Shown: positions 32,591 through 41,954 of the stretch, one piece after another
Layout of the letters: each line of letters starts with the position of its first letter
How positions within the stretch are numbered: position 1 is the first letter of the stretch
NCBI RefSeq assembly: GCF_029623395.1
Contig: NZ_JAPYKK010000019.1
Location: 1-64,000 of the forward strand
Direction of reading: 5' to 3'
DNA length: 64,000 nucleotides
Source of the DNA: Sphingomonas echinoides
GTDB lineage: Bacteria > Pseudomonadota > Alphaproteobacteria > Sphingomonadales > Sphingomonadaceae
Program-made: the position numbers and the translations under genes
Notes under the pieces: model-generated
Database searches by the model: none
What the model was told of the DNA's origin: nothing
The model's input: only the letters and a program-made list of their open reading frames with translations

Positions 32591-34408
32591 ATGAATGACG
32601 GTTCGCTGGCGCGCACGATAGAGCGCGATTGGGTTCGGCTGAGCCTGCTCGCCTGGGGTCTGATCGCACTCTATTACGTCATCAACCGCTGGACTGGGAT
32701 CCATTTCCTCCAGCTCGGCGACACCGACGACAACATGCGGCTGATGCAGGTCCGCGCGTGGCTCGGCGGGCAGGGCTGGTACGACCTGCGGCAATATCGC
32801 CTCAATCCACCGACCGGCTTCGACATCCACTGGAGCCGCATCGTCGACCTGCCGATCGCGGCGTTGATCGTGGCTCTGCGCCCGTTCGTGGGGGTGCGCG
32901 AGGCGGAGATGCTCGCGTGCGGGATCGCGCCGTTGCTGCCGCTGAGCATCACGATCCTCGGGCTCGGCGCGACCGTGCGGCGGCTCGTCAGCCCGGTCGC
33001 CTGGCCGCTCGCGATCGGCCTGCTCGTCTTCGGCTGTATCGCCACGATGCTGATGTACATGCCCGAACGGATCGACCACCACGGCTGGCAGCTCGCGATG
33101 CTCAGCCTGACGGTTGCCGGTTTGTGCGATCCGCGGGGGCCACGCGGCGGCGCGATCGTCGGCCTGGCGAGCGCGGTGTCGCTGACGATCGGGCTGGAGA
33201 TGCTCCCTTATGCCGCGATGGCGGGCGCGATTCTGGCGCTCCGCTGGATCTGGGACCGGAACGGTGCGCAGCGCCTCAGTGTCTATGCGCTGACGCTGGG
33301 CGGCGGATGCGCGATCGGCTACGCAGCGTTCGCCTCCTACGCCAATGCCGCTTTGCGCTGCGATGCGCTGACGCCGGTTTGGCTCAGCGTGATGGTGGTG
33401 GCGGGCGCGTTGCTGTTCGCGATGGCGTGGGCGAATCCCGCCAACCGCTGGGTCCGGCTCGCGCTCGCCGTGCTCGCGGGCGGGGTGATCGTCGCGGGGT
33501 TCGCGCTCGTCTTTCCGCAATGTCTCGGCCGCCCCGAACAGGTCTCGCCAGAACTCGCGGCGAACTGGCTCAACAACGTCCGCGAAGCCAAGCCGATCTA
33601 CAGCCATCCGTTCCGCACCGCTTTCCCGATCGTCGTGCTGCCGATCATCGGCGTGATCGGCGCGGCCCTCGCGACCTGGCGCGCGCGCGGCACCGTGCGG
33701 GGCGGGTTGTGGGCGCCCGTGTTGCTGTTCGTCACCTTCGCGGCGCTGATGCTGTTGTGGCAGGCGCGCGCCGGGCCGGCCGCGCAGTTGCTGGCGGTGC
33801 CGGGGTCGGTCGCGCTGATCTGGTGGCTGGTGCCGGTGATGCTCGCGAGCCGCAACGTGTTCGTCCGCGTGTTCGGGACGGCGGCGGTCGTGATCGCCGC
33901 TTCGGGTAGTTTCGCGGGGGCGGTGATGACCCCGATCGACTTGCGCTGGACCGGGCTCAACCTGCGCTACAGCCCGCCCGACCGCCCGACCAAGCGCGTC
34001 CAGACGATCAACCGCGCGAGCGCCTTCTGCCCGACGATGACCGCGATGACCCCGCTCAACCGCATCCCGGCGGCAACCGTCTTCACCTTCACCGATCTCG
34101 GGCCACGGCTGATCACGCTGACGCATCACAATGCGATCGCCGGACCCTATCATCGCAACGGCGATGCGATCCTCGACGTGCAGCACGCGTTCAAGGGAAC
34201 GCCCGAAAACTTCCGCGCGATCGCGAAGCGGCATGGCGCGACGCTGTTGCTGGTGTGCCCGAACATGTCGGAGTCGACCAATTACCGCGTGCGCGCGCCG
34301 AACGGCTTCTATGCGCAGCTCGCGCACCGCAAGACGTTCGACTGGCTCGAGCCGATCGACTTGCCGCGCGGGTCGCCCTTGCGGCTGTTCCGGATCAAGC
34401 CGGAGTAA
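32591..34408 (+). CDS. Large multi-pass GT-C-like membrane protein
   Basis: 605 residues. After the first helix comes a periplasmic loop with LGDTDDNMRLMQVRAWLGGQ, an Asp-rich motif like the metal-binding loop of STT3/GT-C enzymes, and later a conserved MYMPERIDHHGWQLAML. About eleven membrane segments are followed by a C-terminal soluble part (about 460-605). It is probably the periplasmic transferase that receives a polyprenyl-linked sugar made by the neighbouring GT2 and flipped by GtrA. The acceptor (lipopolysaccharide, capsule or protein) is unknown. Confidence 0.75.
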   Translation: MNDGSLARTIERDWVRLSLLAWGLIALYYVINRWTGIHFLQLGDTDDNMRLMQVRAWLGGQGWYDLRQYRLNPPTGFDIHWSRIVDLPIAALIVALRPFVGVREAEMLACGIAPLLPLSITILGLGATVRRLVSPVAWPLAIGLLVFGCIATMLMYMPERIDHHGWQLAMLSLTVAGLCDPRGPRGGAIVGLASAVSLTIGLEMLPYAAMAGAILALRWIWDRNGAQRLSVYALTLGGGCAIGYAAFASYANAALRCDALTPVWLSVMVVAGALLFAMAWANPANRWVRLALAVLAGGVIVAGFALVFPQCLGRPEQVSPELAANWLNNVREAKPIYSHPFRTAFPIVVLPIIGVIGAALATWRARGTVRGGLWAPVLLFVTFAALMLLWQARAGPAAQLLAVPGSVALIWWLVPVMLASRNVFVRVFGTAAVVIAASGSFAGAVMTPIDLRWTGLNLRYSPPDRPTKRVQTINRASAFCPTMTAMTPLNRIPAATVFTFTDLGPRLITLTHHNAIAGPYHRNGDAILDVQHAFKGTPENFRAIAKRHGATLLLVCPNMSESTNYRVRAPNGFYAQLAHRKTFDWLEPIDLPRGSPLRLFRIKPE

Positions 34409-34443
34409 CAGCTGCGCGCAGTCCCTCGCGAGTATACTCCCGC

Positions 34444-34535
34444 CCGTCCGGGCTGAGCGAAGTCGAAGCCTCGCTCGCTCTCCAGACTCCGGTTTGTCTT
34501 GCGAGAGGCCCTTCGAGTTCGCTCAGGGCGAACGG
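34444..34535. repeat. Intergenic inverted repeat, family B
   Basis: Facing arms CGGGCTGAGCGAAGTCGAAG (near 34449-34468) and CTTCGAGTTCGCTCAGGGCG (34511-34530), the same family as at 6468-6537. Follows the GT-C gene. The rest of 34536-34632 shows nothing recognisable and no tRNA fold. Confidence 0.75.
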
Positions 34536-34632
34536 GGGGAGAACGCAGCACCTCACAAGCAATACTTGTAGATCGTGGGTCACCCGCTTTCCGGCAACCC
34601 GTACATTGGCTGCCCTTGAACGTGACGCCCGG

Positions 34633-35052
34633 TCACCGCCTACGCAAGGTCAACGCCGCGATGACACTGCCAACGAAAATCGGAATGGGTGAATACAGCA
34701 TCAGGATGCCCAGCCCAATATTAGCCCCACCACCCTCGTAGGGGCGGGTAATTTCAACGAGATAGAACCCCCAGAAGGAGCAAGTCAGGGCCAGTCCGAC
34801 GAACCATGGCCGACGGGCAACAACACCGCCTGCAGCAAGGGCCAGATACGGCGCGCTCGCGAGGAGGACCTGCGACAGACTCTCGGCGCCCCAAAGTGTT
34901 GCAAGGGGCCTGCCTCTAGAAAACGCCCAAACGGTATCGCACGCACCGACAACACCCAAACCGAGCAGCAGTGCAGCGAGAACACCCACCGCCGCTCGTT
35001 TTAGATACCCGACGAACGCTCTCACGGTCAGGGAGCAAATACCCGCAACCAT
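34633..35052 (-). CDS. Hypothetical four-helix membrane protein
   Basis: 139 residues, ATG at 35052. Four hydrophobic segments can be seen (about 14-36, 61-79, 84-98 and 112-133) with a positively charged end (TLRRR). No family is recognised. The surrounding stretch (about 34550-35150) looks less G+C-rich and uses more A/T-ending codons than its neighbours, so it may be a recent arrival or an orphan gene. Reading-frame quality and hydrophobic pattern support a real gene; function unknown. Confidence 0.55.
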   Translation of the reverse strand: MVAGICSLTVRAFVGYLKRAAVGVLAALLLGLGVVGACDTVWAFSRGRPLATLWGAESLSQVLLASAPYLALAAGGVVARRPWFVGLALTCSFWGFYLVEITRPYEGGGANIGLGILMLYSPIPIFVGSVIAALTLRRR

Positions 35053-35157
35053 CCATCCGGTGAATCGTGAACCAAAGCCTACCGACCGGCAAGTCGGCCG
35101 TCATATCGTGCGGCAACGAAGAGATGACTCCTTGATCGGCGGCAGCCCCTGCTACCC

Positions 35158-35778
35158 TTACGCCAGACTCACCCGCACCCCATCGATCACGAACTGCACC
35201 GCCAACGCCGCGAGCAGAACGCCCAGCAACCGCGTGATCACCGCCTCGATCTTCGCGCCGAGCACGCGCATGATCGGCCCCGCCGCCAGCAATGCGACAA
35301 GCGTCAGTAACAGGATGGTGATCAGCGCAGCCAGCACGACCGCCGAGCGTTCGATCCCCTCGTTGCGGCCCATCAGCAGCATCACCGAGGCGATCGACCC
35401 CGGTCCCGCGATCATCGGCATCGCCATCGGGAAGATCGACACGTCCTCGACCTCGGGGTCGCTCGCCACCTTCGCGGCGCGGTCCTCGCGGCGTTCGGTG
35501 CGTTTTTCGAACACCATTTCCAGCGCGATCAGGAACAGCATGATCCCGCCGGCGATCCGGAACGACGCCAGGCTGATCCCCAGGCCGTGCAGCAGCGCCT
35601 CGCCAAACAGCGCGAACACCAGCAGGATGCCCGACGCCACCAGCACCGCGCGAAACGCCATCGCGCGGGTGTGGGGCGGGGAAGCGCCCGCGGTCAGCCC
35701 GGCGTAGATCGGCGCGCAGCCGGGGGGATCGATCACCACGAAGAAGGTGATGAGCGAGGAAATGTAGAGTTCGATCAT
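35158..35778 (-). CDS. MarC family membrane protein
   Basis: 206 residues with six membrane helices. The opening LITFFVVIDPPGCAPIYAGLT and central FPMAMPMIAGPGSIASVMLL are MarC (UPF0056) hallmarks, with a charged cytosolic loop (EKRTERREDRAAK) between. MarC proteins were once linked to multiple antibiotic resistance but their role is unsettled; some are transporters. Last gene of a probable yggT-folD-marC transcript (25-bp gap to folD). Confidence 0.9.
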   Translation of the reverse strand: MIELYISSLITFFVVIDPPGCAPIYAGLTAGASPPHTRAMAFRAVLVASGILLVFALFGEALLHGLGISLASFRIAGGIMLFLIALEMVFEKRTERREDRAAKVASDPEVEDVSIFPMAMPMIAGPGSIASVMLLMGRNEGIERSAVVLAALITILLLTLVALLAAGPIMRVLGAKIEAVITRLLGVLLAALAVQFVIDGVRVSLA

Positions 35779-35803
35779 GCGCTCGCCGCCGCCCGTGCGG
35801 GCG

Positions 35804-36679
35804 TCACAGAGCGCCCTCGTCGAGCACTACGCCTTCGCGCCGCGCGGCCGACACCAGCGTGTTGCGGAGCAGGCACGCGATCGTCATCGGGCCGACTCCG
35901 CCCGGCACCGGCGTCACCGCGCCCGCAACGCTCATCGCGCCCGCGAAGTCCACGTCGCCGACGAGCCCCGCTTCGGTCCGGTTGATCCCGACGTCGATCA
36001 CGGTCGCACCGGGCTTGAGCCAGTCGCCCTTGACCATCTCGGGGCGTCCGACCGCCGCGACGACGATGTCGGCGCGCTTGACCACGCTCGACAGGTCGCG
36101 CGTGCGCGAGTGCGCGACGGTGACGGTGCAGCTTTCGGCGATCAGCAACTGCGCCATCGGCTTGCCGACGATGTTCGACCGGCCGATCACCACCGCGTCG
36201 AGCCCGGTCAGGTCACCGAGCGCATCCTTGAGCAGCATCACGCAGCCAAGCGGCGTGCACGGCACGAACCCTTCGATCCCGGTCGCGAGCCGTCCGGCAT
36301 TGACCGGGTGGAAGCCGTCGACGTCCTTGTCGGGGTCGATCCGCGTAGTCACCGCGCGCTCGTCGATATGGCCCGGCAGCGGAAGCTGGACGAGGATCCC
36401 GTCGATCGCGGGATCCGCGTTGAGCGTATCGACCAGGTCGAGCAGATCGCCCTGCGTCACGTCGGCCGGCAGGCGATGCTCGACACTCACCATCCCGGCG
36501 CCGCGCGTCGCCTTGCCCTTGTTGCGAACGTAGACCGCGGAGGCGGCGTCTTCCCCCACCAGCACGACTGCGAGCCCCGGCGCACGACCGGTGGCTTGGG
36601 TGAACGTCGCGACTTGGGTCGCGATGCGCGTGCGGAGGCCGGCGGCGAAGGCCTTGCCGTCGATGATCGTAGCGGTCAT
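35804..36679 (-). CDS. folD: Bifunctional methylenetetrahydrofolate dehydrogenase/cyclohydrolase FolD
   Basis: 291 residues. Typical FolD motifs: [16 protein letters not shown] with the catalytic Yxxx[22 protein letters not shown], and the NADP loop [17 protein letters not shown]. It interconverts 5,10-methylene-, methenyl- and 10-formyl-tetrahydrofolate in the cytosol. It lies 16 bp after yggT and 25 bp before marC on the same strand. Confidence 0.96.
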   Translation of the reverse strand: MTATIIDGKAFAAGLRTRIATQVATFTQATGRAPGLAVVLVGEDAASAVYVRNKGKATRGAGMVSVEHRLPADVTQGDLLDLVDTLNADPAIDGILVQLPLPGHIDERAVTTRIDPDKDVDGFHPVNAGRLATGIEGFVPCTPLGCVMLLKDALGDLTGLDAVVIGRSNIVGKPMAQLLIAESCTVTVAHSRTRDLSSVVKRADIVVAAVGRPEMVKGDWLKPGATVIDVGINRTEAGLVGDVDFAGAMSVAGAVTPVPGGVGPMTIACLLRNTLVSAARREGVVLDEGAL

Positions 36680-36695
36680 GCCGTGAGGCTCCAGC

Positions 36696-36998
36696 TTAAA
36701 GCGGCGCGCCGACGAGCAGATGCGCGTCGTAATTGTTGAGAATGATGCTGATGATCTTGAGCGTCAGCAGCAGCGCGAACGGCGCGAGATCGATCTGCCC
36801 GAAATCGGGGAGGATCCGGCGGAACGGGCGATACAGCGGCTCGGTCCCGCGCTCGAGCCCGTTATAGATCGACCGCACCAGCTCGTTATGCGTGTTGATG
36901 ATGTTGAACGAGACCAGGAGCGACAGGACGACCTGGATCAACACAATCGTCGTGACCGCGCTGATCAGGACCTGCAATATCTGAATGATCGTGTGCAA
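36696..36998 (-). CDS. YggT family membrane protein
   Basis: 100 residues with two hydrophobic segments (about 4-31 and 72-92) and the family motif [26 protein letters not shown] split around the middle. YggT proteins are small inner-membrane proteins linked to osmotic tolerance or cell-envelope division functions in other bacteria. First gene of the yggT-folD-marC group; the upstream gap 36999-37279 carries a family C repeat and presumably the promoter. Confidence 0.88.
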   Translation of the reverse strand: MHTIIQILQVLISAVTTIVLIQVVLSLLVSFNIINTHNELVRSIYNGLERGTEPLYRPFRRILPDFGQIDLAPFALLLTLKIISIILNNYDAHLLVGAPL

Positions 36999-37166
36999 AG
37001 CGGCGTCTCCGGGTTGAAGGGTGCGATCCTAGCGATATCCCGCAGATGCGAACACCCCCTTAGCGTTTTGCCGAGGAGCGTTCGTTTCGCGGCGCGCGGA
37101 CGCCATAAGGACCCCGCCGTGATGCTGACAGCGGCTTTGGGAGGGCCGCCGTCTCCCCCTGGCTTC

Positions 37167-37259
37167 CGTCATGCTGAACTTGTTTCAGCATCCACCGTGC
37201 AACAGGCGCGGACCGGACTCGCGGCGCGGTGGACCCTGAAACAAGTTCAGGGTGACGGC
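37167..37259. repeat. Intergenic inverted repeat, family C
   Basis: Facing arms CATGCTGAACTTGTTTCAGC (from 37170) and CCTGAAACAAGTTCAGGGTG (near 37235-37254), each a hairpin. Same family as 3810-3900, but here both arms are intact. It lies between argB and yggT. Confidence 0.75.
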
Positions 37260-37279
37260 CGAAGGGTAGTGCGGTCCGC

Positions 37280-38179
37280 TCAGCGCCGAACCAACGTCCC
37301 CGCCCCGCGGTCGGTGAAGATTTCCAGCAGCATCGCATGTGGCACGCGCCCGTCGAGGATGACCGCCGCGCCGACGCCGCTCTCGACCGCGTGGACGCAC
37401 GTCTCGAGCTTGGGGATCATTCCGCCAGAAATTGTCCCGTCAGCACGCAACCGCGCGACCCCCGCCGGATCGAGATCGGTGACGAGGTCCTTCTGTTTGT
37501 CGAGCACGCCGACCACATCGGTCAGCATGAACAACCGCTCGGCGCCCAAGGCGGCGGCGATCGCGCCCGCCATCGTGTCGGCATTGATGTTATAGGTATG
37601 CCCATCGGTGCCGATCGCGATCGGCGCGATCACCGGAATAATCCCGGCCTCCGACAGCGTATCGATAATCCGCCGGTCGACGCCGACCGGCGTACCGACG
37701 AAACCGAGGTCGACGTGCCGCTCGATCCCCTGGAGCGTATCGGGCGTTTCGCGCCCGACCTTCACCGCGGTGACGAAGTTCGCGTCCTTCCCCGAAATCC
37801 CGACCGCACGTCCGCCCGCCTGGCCGATCCAGCCGACGATTTCCTTATTGATCGAGCCCGCCAGCACCATTTCGGCGATCCGTGCGGTTTCCGCATCGGT
37901 CACGCGTAGGCCGTCGACGAAGCGCGATTCGACGCCCAATCGCTTGAGCATCGCGCCGATCTGCGGCCCGCCGCCATGGACGACGACCGGGTTGATCCCG
38001 ACCGCCTTCATCAGCACGACGTCCTCGGCAAAGTCGCGCGCGGCTTCGGGATCGCCCATCGCGTGCCCGCCATATTTCACGACGAAGGTCTTGCCGGCAT
38101 AACGCTGCATGTACGGCAGCGCCTCGACCAGCGTTTCGGCCTTGGCGAGGAGCGCGGGAGCGGGGGAATGATCGGTCAT
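37280..38179 (-). CDS. argB: Acetylglutamate kinase
   Basis: 299 residues. The amino-acid kinase fold is plain: [11 protein letters not shown] (phosphate loop), [16 protein letters not shown] (acetylglutamate site), [19 protein letters not shown] (nucleotide site) and [15 protein letters not shown]. It phosphorylates N-acetyl-L-glutamate, the second and usually regulated step of arginine synthesis. It lies 21 bp after the YhhQ-like gene on the same strand. Confidence 0.97.
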   Translation of the reverse strand: MTDHSPAPALLAKAETLVEALPYMQRYAGKTFVVKYGGHAMGDPEAARDFAEDVVLMKAVGINPVVVHGGGPQIGAMLKRLGVESRFVDGLRVTDAETARIAEMVLAGSINKEIVGWIGQAGGRAVGISGKDANFVTAVKVGRETPDTLQGIERHVDLGFVGTPVGVDRRIIDTLSEAGIIPVIAPIAIGTDGHTYNINADTMAGAIAAALGAERLFMLTDVVGVLDKQKDLVTDLDPAGVARLRADGTISGGMIPKLETCVHAVESGVGAAVILDGRVPHAMLLEIFTDRGAGTLVRR

Positions 38180-38200
38180 GCGCGCGCCTTATCGCGGAAG

Positions 38201-38875
38201 TCAGTCGCGATCCAGTCGCCGCCCGATCCCGACCACCAGATAGATCAACGGTGGCACCAGCACTGCCGACAGCGTCACCTTCGCGAGCATCTGTCCGGCG
38301 AGCAGCGATCCGATCGGAAACACCCCGTAAAAGGCGATCGTCACGAACAGCAGCGTATCGACGATCTGGCTGAGGATGCTCGAAATCCCCGCGCGCAGCC
38401 ACAACAGCCCACCCTTCTCATTGCGCTTGAGCCAGCTGAAGATCGTGACGTTGAGCGTCTGCGAAATCCCGTAGGCGACGATCCCGCCGAGCCAGATGCG
38501 TGGCGTGCCGCCCATCATCAGCGCGAACGCATCACGCCGCGCGGGCTCCATCGCGGGTGCGGCGGGGGCGGCGAGCACCGCGATCGACAGCAGGATCGAT
38601 GCGATCAGCGGTACGAACCCGATCTGCACCAGCCGGTTGGCAACGCTGCGCCCGTGAAGCTCCGCCACCGCGCTCGACACCACGACGAGGAGCAGGAACG
38701 CAAAGATCCCGGATTCGACCGCAAGCGGCCCGATCCCGACCAGCGGCCCGAGCAGCGAGATCGGCCCGAGCGAGACCTGCTTGTTACCAAGCACGCCCGC
38801 GATGCAGACCATGCCGCCGTAAAAGATCGAAAAAGCGAAAAGCGAACGCGAGATCGCGGGAGCAGGTGTCGTCAT
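38201..38875 (-). CDS. yhhQ: Queuosine precursor transporter, YhhQ/VUT family
   Basis: 224 residues from the ATG at 38875. About six membrane segments and the family motifs AELHGRSVANRLVQIGF, FSWLKRNEKGGLLWLRAGISS and QIVDTLLFVTIAFYG. The family (formerly DUF165) imports queuine precursors such as preQ0 for tRNA modification. It is probably cotranscribed with argB. An upstream extension of the frame lacks a good start signal and was not used. Confidence 0.85.
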   Translation of the reverse strand: MTTPAPAISRSLFAFSIFYGGMVCIAGVLGNKQVSLGPISLLGPLVGIGPLAVESGIFAFLLLVVVSSAVAELHGRSVANRLVQIGFVPLIASILLSIAVLAAPAAPAMEPARRDAFALMMGGTPRIWLGGIVAYGISQTLNVTIFSWLKRNEKGGLLWLRAGISSILSQIVDTLLFVTIAFYGVFPIGSLLAGQMLAKVTLSAVLVPPLIYLVVGIGRRLDRD

Positions 38876-39005
38876 CGTCGAAGACGCTAGCGGATCGCCG
38901 CCGAAAAGGGAATCGCTTCCCCTCCCCCCTGTTCCGACACGTTCGGTGGGGAACAAAGGGGCCGGTACCGAAGCGCAGTGCGCACCAGACTGGCCCCTCG
39001 CTCGT

Positions 39006-39245
39006 TCAATCGGCGGTGGCCATTCCTTGCTTACGGGCGCCCACGATCATTTTCCTCGCGATCCCACGCACACCTTCGTCGTCGCGCGTCGCGTCGGTTG
39101 CGGGGTCGCCCAGATGGTCCAGGCTCCCCTCAAGATAGTCGAGCAGCCCCGGGTGCTTGTCCTCGACATATTCCATCAGCTTGAACAGCAGATGCTCGGT
39201 CGCGATCTCGCGCTGGCGGACCTGGACGGCGGTGTCGTCGCGCAT
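39006..39245 (-). CDS. Small hypothetical protein (79 aa)
   Basis: 79 residues from the ATG at 39245, set by a strong AGGAGG five bases upstream. A charged helical protein (QREIATEHLLFKLMEYVEDK) with no signal or membrane segment. It follows the NTF2-like gene immediately (its ribosome site lies just after that stop), so the two are probably cotranscribed. No family recognised. Confidence 0.6.
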   Translation of the reverse strand: MRDDTAVQVRQREIATEHLLFKLMEYVEDKHPGLLDYLEGSLDHLGDPATDATRDDEGVRGIARKMIVGARKQGMATAD

Positions 39246-39259
39246 CGCTGCCTCCTGGT

Positions 39260-39625
39260 TCACTGCTCGACCGACTTGGTCAGGACCGGGGTTTGCTGAT
39301 GCTGGACGACGCGCCAGACTTCATGCTCCAGACGGCGGATGACCGAGCTGCAATGCGCTTCATACGCCTCGTCACCGCGCTGCGCATGGACGTGATAGCC
39401 GATCACGATCAGTCCTTCCTGCGGACGCGACACCTGTCGCTCGGTCAGCTCCGCGCTGTCCCAGACGGGTGTATCCGCGACCGCGTCGATCGCCTCGGTG
39501 CCGCGCAGGACGAACGGCGGGCGCGGCAATACCATGACGACTTCGGCATCGACCTTCTCGCGGTAGTTGTCGGGCCCTTCGGTCCAGAGGCTTTCCTCGA
39601 AGCTCCACAAGCGGGTGTCGTCCAT
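39260..39625 (-). CDS. NTF2/SnoaL-like (DUF4440-type) protein
   Basis: 121 residues from the ATG at 39625, preceded by GGAGAG. The alternating pattern with FEESLWTEGPDNYREKVD, FVLRGTEAIDAV and a final VWRVVQHQQTPV is that of small NTF2-like alpha+beta barrel proteins of the DUF4440/SnoaL group. These bind or turn over small ligands or occur as protein domains with unknown ligands. Pairs with the 79-aa gene downstream. Family by overall pattern only. Confidence 0.6.
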   Translation of the reverse strand: MDDTRLWSFEESLWTEGPDNYREKVDAEVVMVLPRPPFVLRGTEAIDAVADTPVWDSAELTERQVSRPQEGLIVIGYHVHAQRGDEAYEAHCSSVIRRLEHEVWRVVQHQQTPVLTKSVEQ

Positions 39626-39715
39626 GTCCGTCTCTCCATTGGTTGATGGAGGAAGGCCGGACGAGCCAAAACGTTCCGCAGGATCGTGCGACATGGGACT
39701 GGAAAGCGACGATTT

Positions 39716-40840
39716 TTACGGAACGATCGTGGTGAAGAGATAGGCTGCGAAGATCACCAGATGGACGACACCCTGCAACACCGTCGTCCGCCCTGTGCCA
39801 AGCGACAAGGTCGCGACGAACAGCGAAAGCGCCAGCAGCGTCATCCCCTTGGGGTCGACCCCCAGCGACAACGGCAGGCCCAATACTAGCGACACGATCG
39901 CCACGCTCGGGATCGTCAGCCCGATCGTGGCGAGCGCGGAGCCGAGCGCGAGGTTGAGGCTGGTCTGCAGCCGGTTGCGCTTGGCGGCCTTGTACGCGGC
40001 GAGACTCTCGGGGGCGAGCACCAGCGCTGCGATTACCACGCCGACCACCGCCAGCGGCAGTCCCGCGCCGACCACTGCGGCCTCGATCGTCGGGGAGAGG
40101 GTCTTGGCGAGCAGCACGACCGAGACCAGCGCGACGAGCAGGACGGCGAATGCGATTCCCGTCGCGCGCGTCGATGGCGGGGCGGCGTGATCGTCCTGAT
40201 CGTCGCTGGCGGGCAGGAAGTAATCGCGGTGCCGGACGGTCTGAACGAGGATGAACGTGCCGTACAGAAGCAGCGACACCACCGCGACGAACACCAGCTG
40301 CGACGGCGCATAGGTCGGCCCGTTCGTCGAAGACGTGTAATTGGGCAGGACCAGCGACAGCACCGCCATCGCGGTCAGCACGCCGAGCGCGGCGTTCATG
40401 CCGCTGAGCGTGAAGCGCTGTTCGACATGCCGCGCGGCACCCGCGACGAGACACAGCCCGATGATGAAATTGAGGATGATCATGATCGCGGCGAACACCG
40501 TGTCGCGCGCAAGCTCGGTCGCGCCGCCGGTGTCCGACAGCATCAGCGACACGATCAGCGACACTTCGATCACGGTCACCGCGATCGCCAGTACCAGCGT
40601 CCCGAACGGTTCGCCGACCTTGTGCGCGATGACCTCGGCATGATGCACCGCCGCGAGCACGCTCGCGATCAGCACGACGACCGCGACGGCGGTGCCCGCC
40701 AGCCCCATCTTGGCGACGCCCAGCAGCGCCGCGAGCAGCCCGAGCGCGGGCGCGACGAGGGTCCATAACGGCAGCGCCTGCCGGTCGGACATGGCGCTGG
40801 ATTGCGGCACGACCCCGTCGTGCGCGACTTCGATTGGCAT
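39716..40840 (-). CDS. chaA: Calcium:proton antiporter, ChaA family
   Basis: 374 residues from the ATG at 40840 with AAGGGAC upstream; the longer frame upstream has no start signal. About eleven membrane segments in two homologous halves, with HHAEVIAHKVGEPFGTLVLA and ITVIEVSLIV-like motif in the first half and LAPESLAAYKAAKRNRLQTS in the second, as in ChaA/CaxA exchangers. It should export Ca2+ (or Na+/K+) against protons. Divergent from the SBF symporter gene 130 bp away. Confidence 0.9.
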   Translation of the reverse strand: MPIEVAHDGVVPQSSAMSDRQALPLWTLVAPALGLLAALLGVAKMGLAGTAVAVVVLIASVLAAVHHAEVIAHKVGEPFGTLVLAIAVTVIEVSLIVSLMLSDTGGATELARDTVFAAIMIILNFIIGLCLVAGAARHVEQRFTLSGMNAALGVLTAMAVLSLVLPNYTSSTNGPTYAPSQLVFVAVVSLLLYGTFILVQTVRHRDYFLPASDDQDDHAAPPSTRATGIAFAVLLVALVSVVLLAKTLSPTIEAAVVGAGLPLAVVGVVIAALVLAPESLAAYKAAKRNRLQTSLNLALGSALATIGLTIPSVAIVSLVLGLPLSLGVDPKGMTLLALSLFVATLSLGTGRTTVLQGVVHLVIFAAYLFTTIVP

Positions 40841-40970
40841 GAGCAGTCCCTTGTTCACTGAAAGACGAATGGTTTGGGTCGCGGAAAGGTCCGAAATCGT
40901 TCGAGGCGTCCCGGCGTTCGTCCGGGTCACGATCATTGAGCATCGCGCCCTTGCCGCGTAGGGGCGCGGC

Positions 40971-41954
40971 ATGACCAGGATCCGTTCGCTGCTCGGTCGC
41001 TTGCCGATCGATCCCTATATGTTGCTGCTGATCGGAACGGTGGTGCTCGCCTTCGTCCTCCCCGCCCACGGCGTGGGGCAGACGATTGCCGAGGATAGCG
41101 TGCTGGTCGCGGTCGGATTGCTGTTCTTCCTCTACGGCGCGCGATTATCGCCCGCGGCGGTCTGGGCCGGGATCACGCACTGGCGGCTCCAGTCGCTCGT
41201 GCTCGCCAGTACGTTCGTGATGTTTCCGATCATCGGCCTTGCGGCCTATTGGGGTACGCGCGGGTGGTTGCCCGAGGGGATCGCGATCGGGTTGCTGTAC
41301 CTGTGCCTGCTGCCCTCGACGGTGCAGTCGTCGATCGCGTTCACGTCGATCGCGCGGGGCAACGTGCCCGCCGCCTTGTGCAGCGCGTCGGTCTCCAACC
41401 TTTTAGGCGTGGTGGTGACGCCGTTGCTCGTCGCGGCACTGCTTCAATCGGCGGGGAGCGGGTTTTCGCTCCACGCGATCGAGGGAATCGCGCTCCAGAT
41501 CCTGCTGCCGTTCATTGCGGGACAGGTCGCGCGTCCGATGATCGGTACCTGGCTGGCCGCGCACCAGACCCTGACCTCGGTGATCGATCGCGGGTCGATC
41601 CTGCTGGTCGTCTATACCGCGTTCAGCGCCGGGGTGGTGGCGGGGGTGTGGACCAGCCTGTCGTCGGTCGACCTGGCGATCGTAGCGGTAATCGCAATCG
41701 TGATCCTCGCGGTGATCCTCGGCATCACGACCGGGATCAGCCGCTGGCTGAGTTTCTCGACCGAGGACGAGATCGCACTGGTCTTCTGCGGGTCGAAGAA
41801 GAGCATGGCGAGCGGATTGCCGATGGCGACGATCCTGTTCGCGGGGCATTCGGTCAGCCTGATCGTGCTGCCGCTGATGCTGTTCCACCAGATCCAGCTG
41901 TTCGTCTGCGCCATCCTCGCGCGGCGCTATGCGCGGCGGGCAATCGAGGACTAG
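40971..41954 (+). CDS. Bile acid:sodium symporter family protein (YfeH-like)
   Basis: 327 residues with nine to ten membrane helices. The motifs GLLFFLYGARLSPAA, LPSTVQSSIAFTSIARGNVP and FCGSKKSMASGLPMA are those of the SBF-like (YfeH/RCH1) branch of the bile acid:sodium symporter superfamily. Substrate unknown; plant and fungal RCH1 relatives affect calcium, which is of interest because a Ca2+/H+ antiporter gene is divergent next door. The stop overlaps the convergent nucleoside transporter stop by 4 bp (CTAG). Confidence 0.88.
   Translation: MTRIRSLLGRLPIDPYMLLLIGTVVLAFVLPAHGVGQTIAEDSVLVAVGLLFFLYGARLSPAAVWAGITHWRLQSLVLASTFVMFPIIGLAAYWGTRGWLPEGIAIGLLYLCLLPSTVQSSIAFTSIARGNVPAALCSASVSNLLGVVVTPLLVAALLQSAGSGFSLHAIEGIALQILLPFIAGQVARPMIGTWLAAHQTLTSVIDRGSILLVVYTAFSAGVVAGVWTSLSSVDLAIVAVIAIVILAVILGITTGISRWLSFSTEDEIALVFCGSKKSMASGLPMATILFAGHSVSLIVLPLMLFHQIQLFVCAILARRYARRAIED

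Noticed and set aside
34536..34632. Possible tRNA or small RNA downstream of the GT-C gene
   Set aside because: No cloverleaf, anticodon stem or TPsiC-like arm could be arranged, and no terminator follows.
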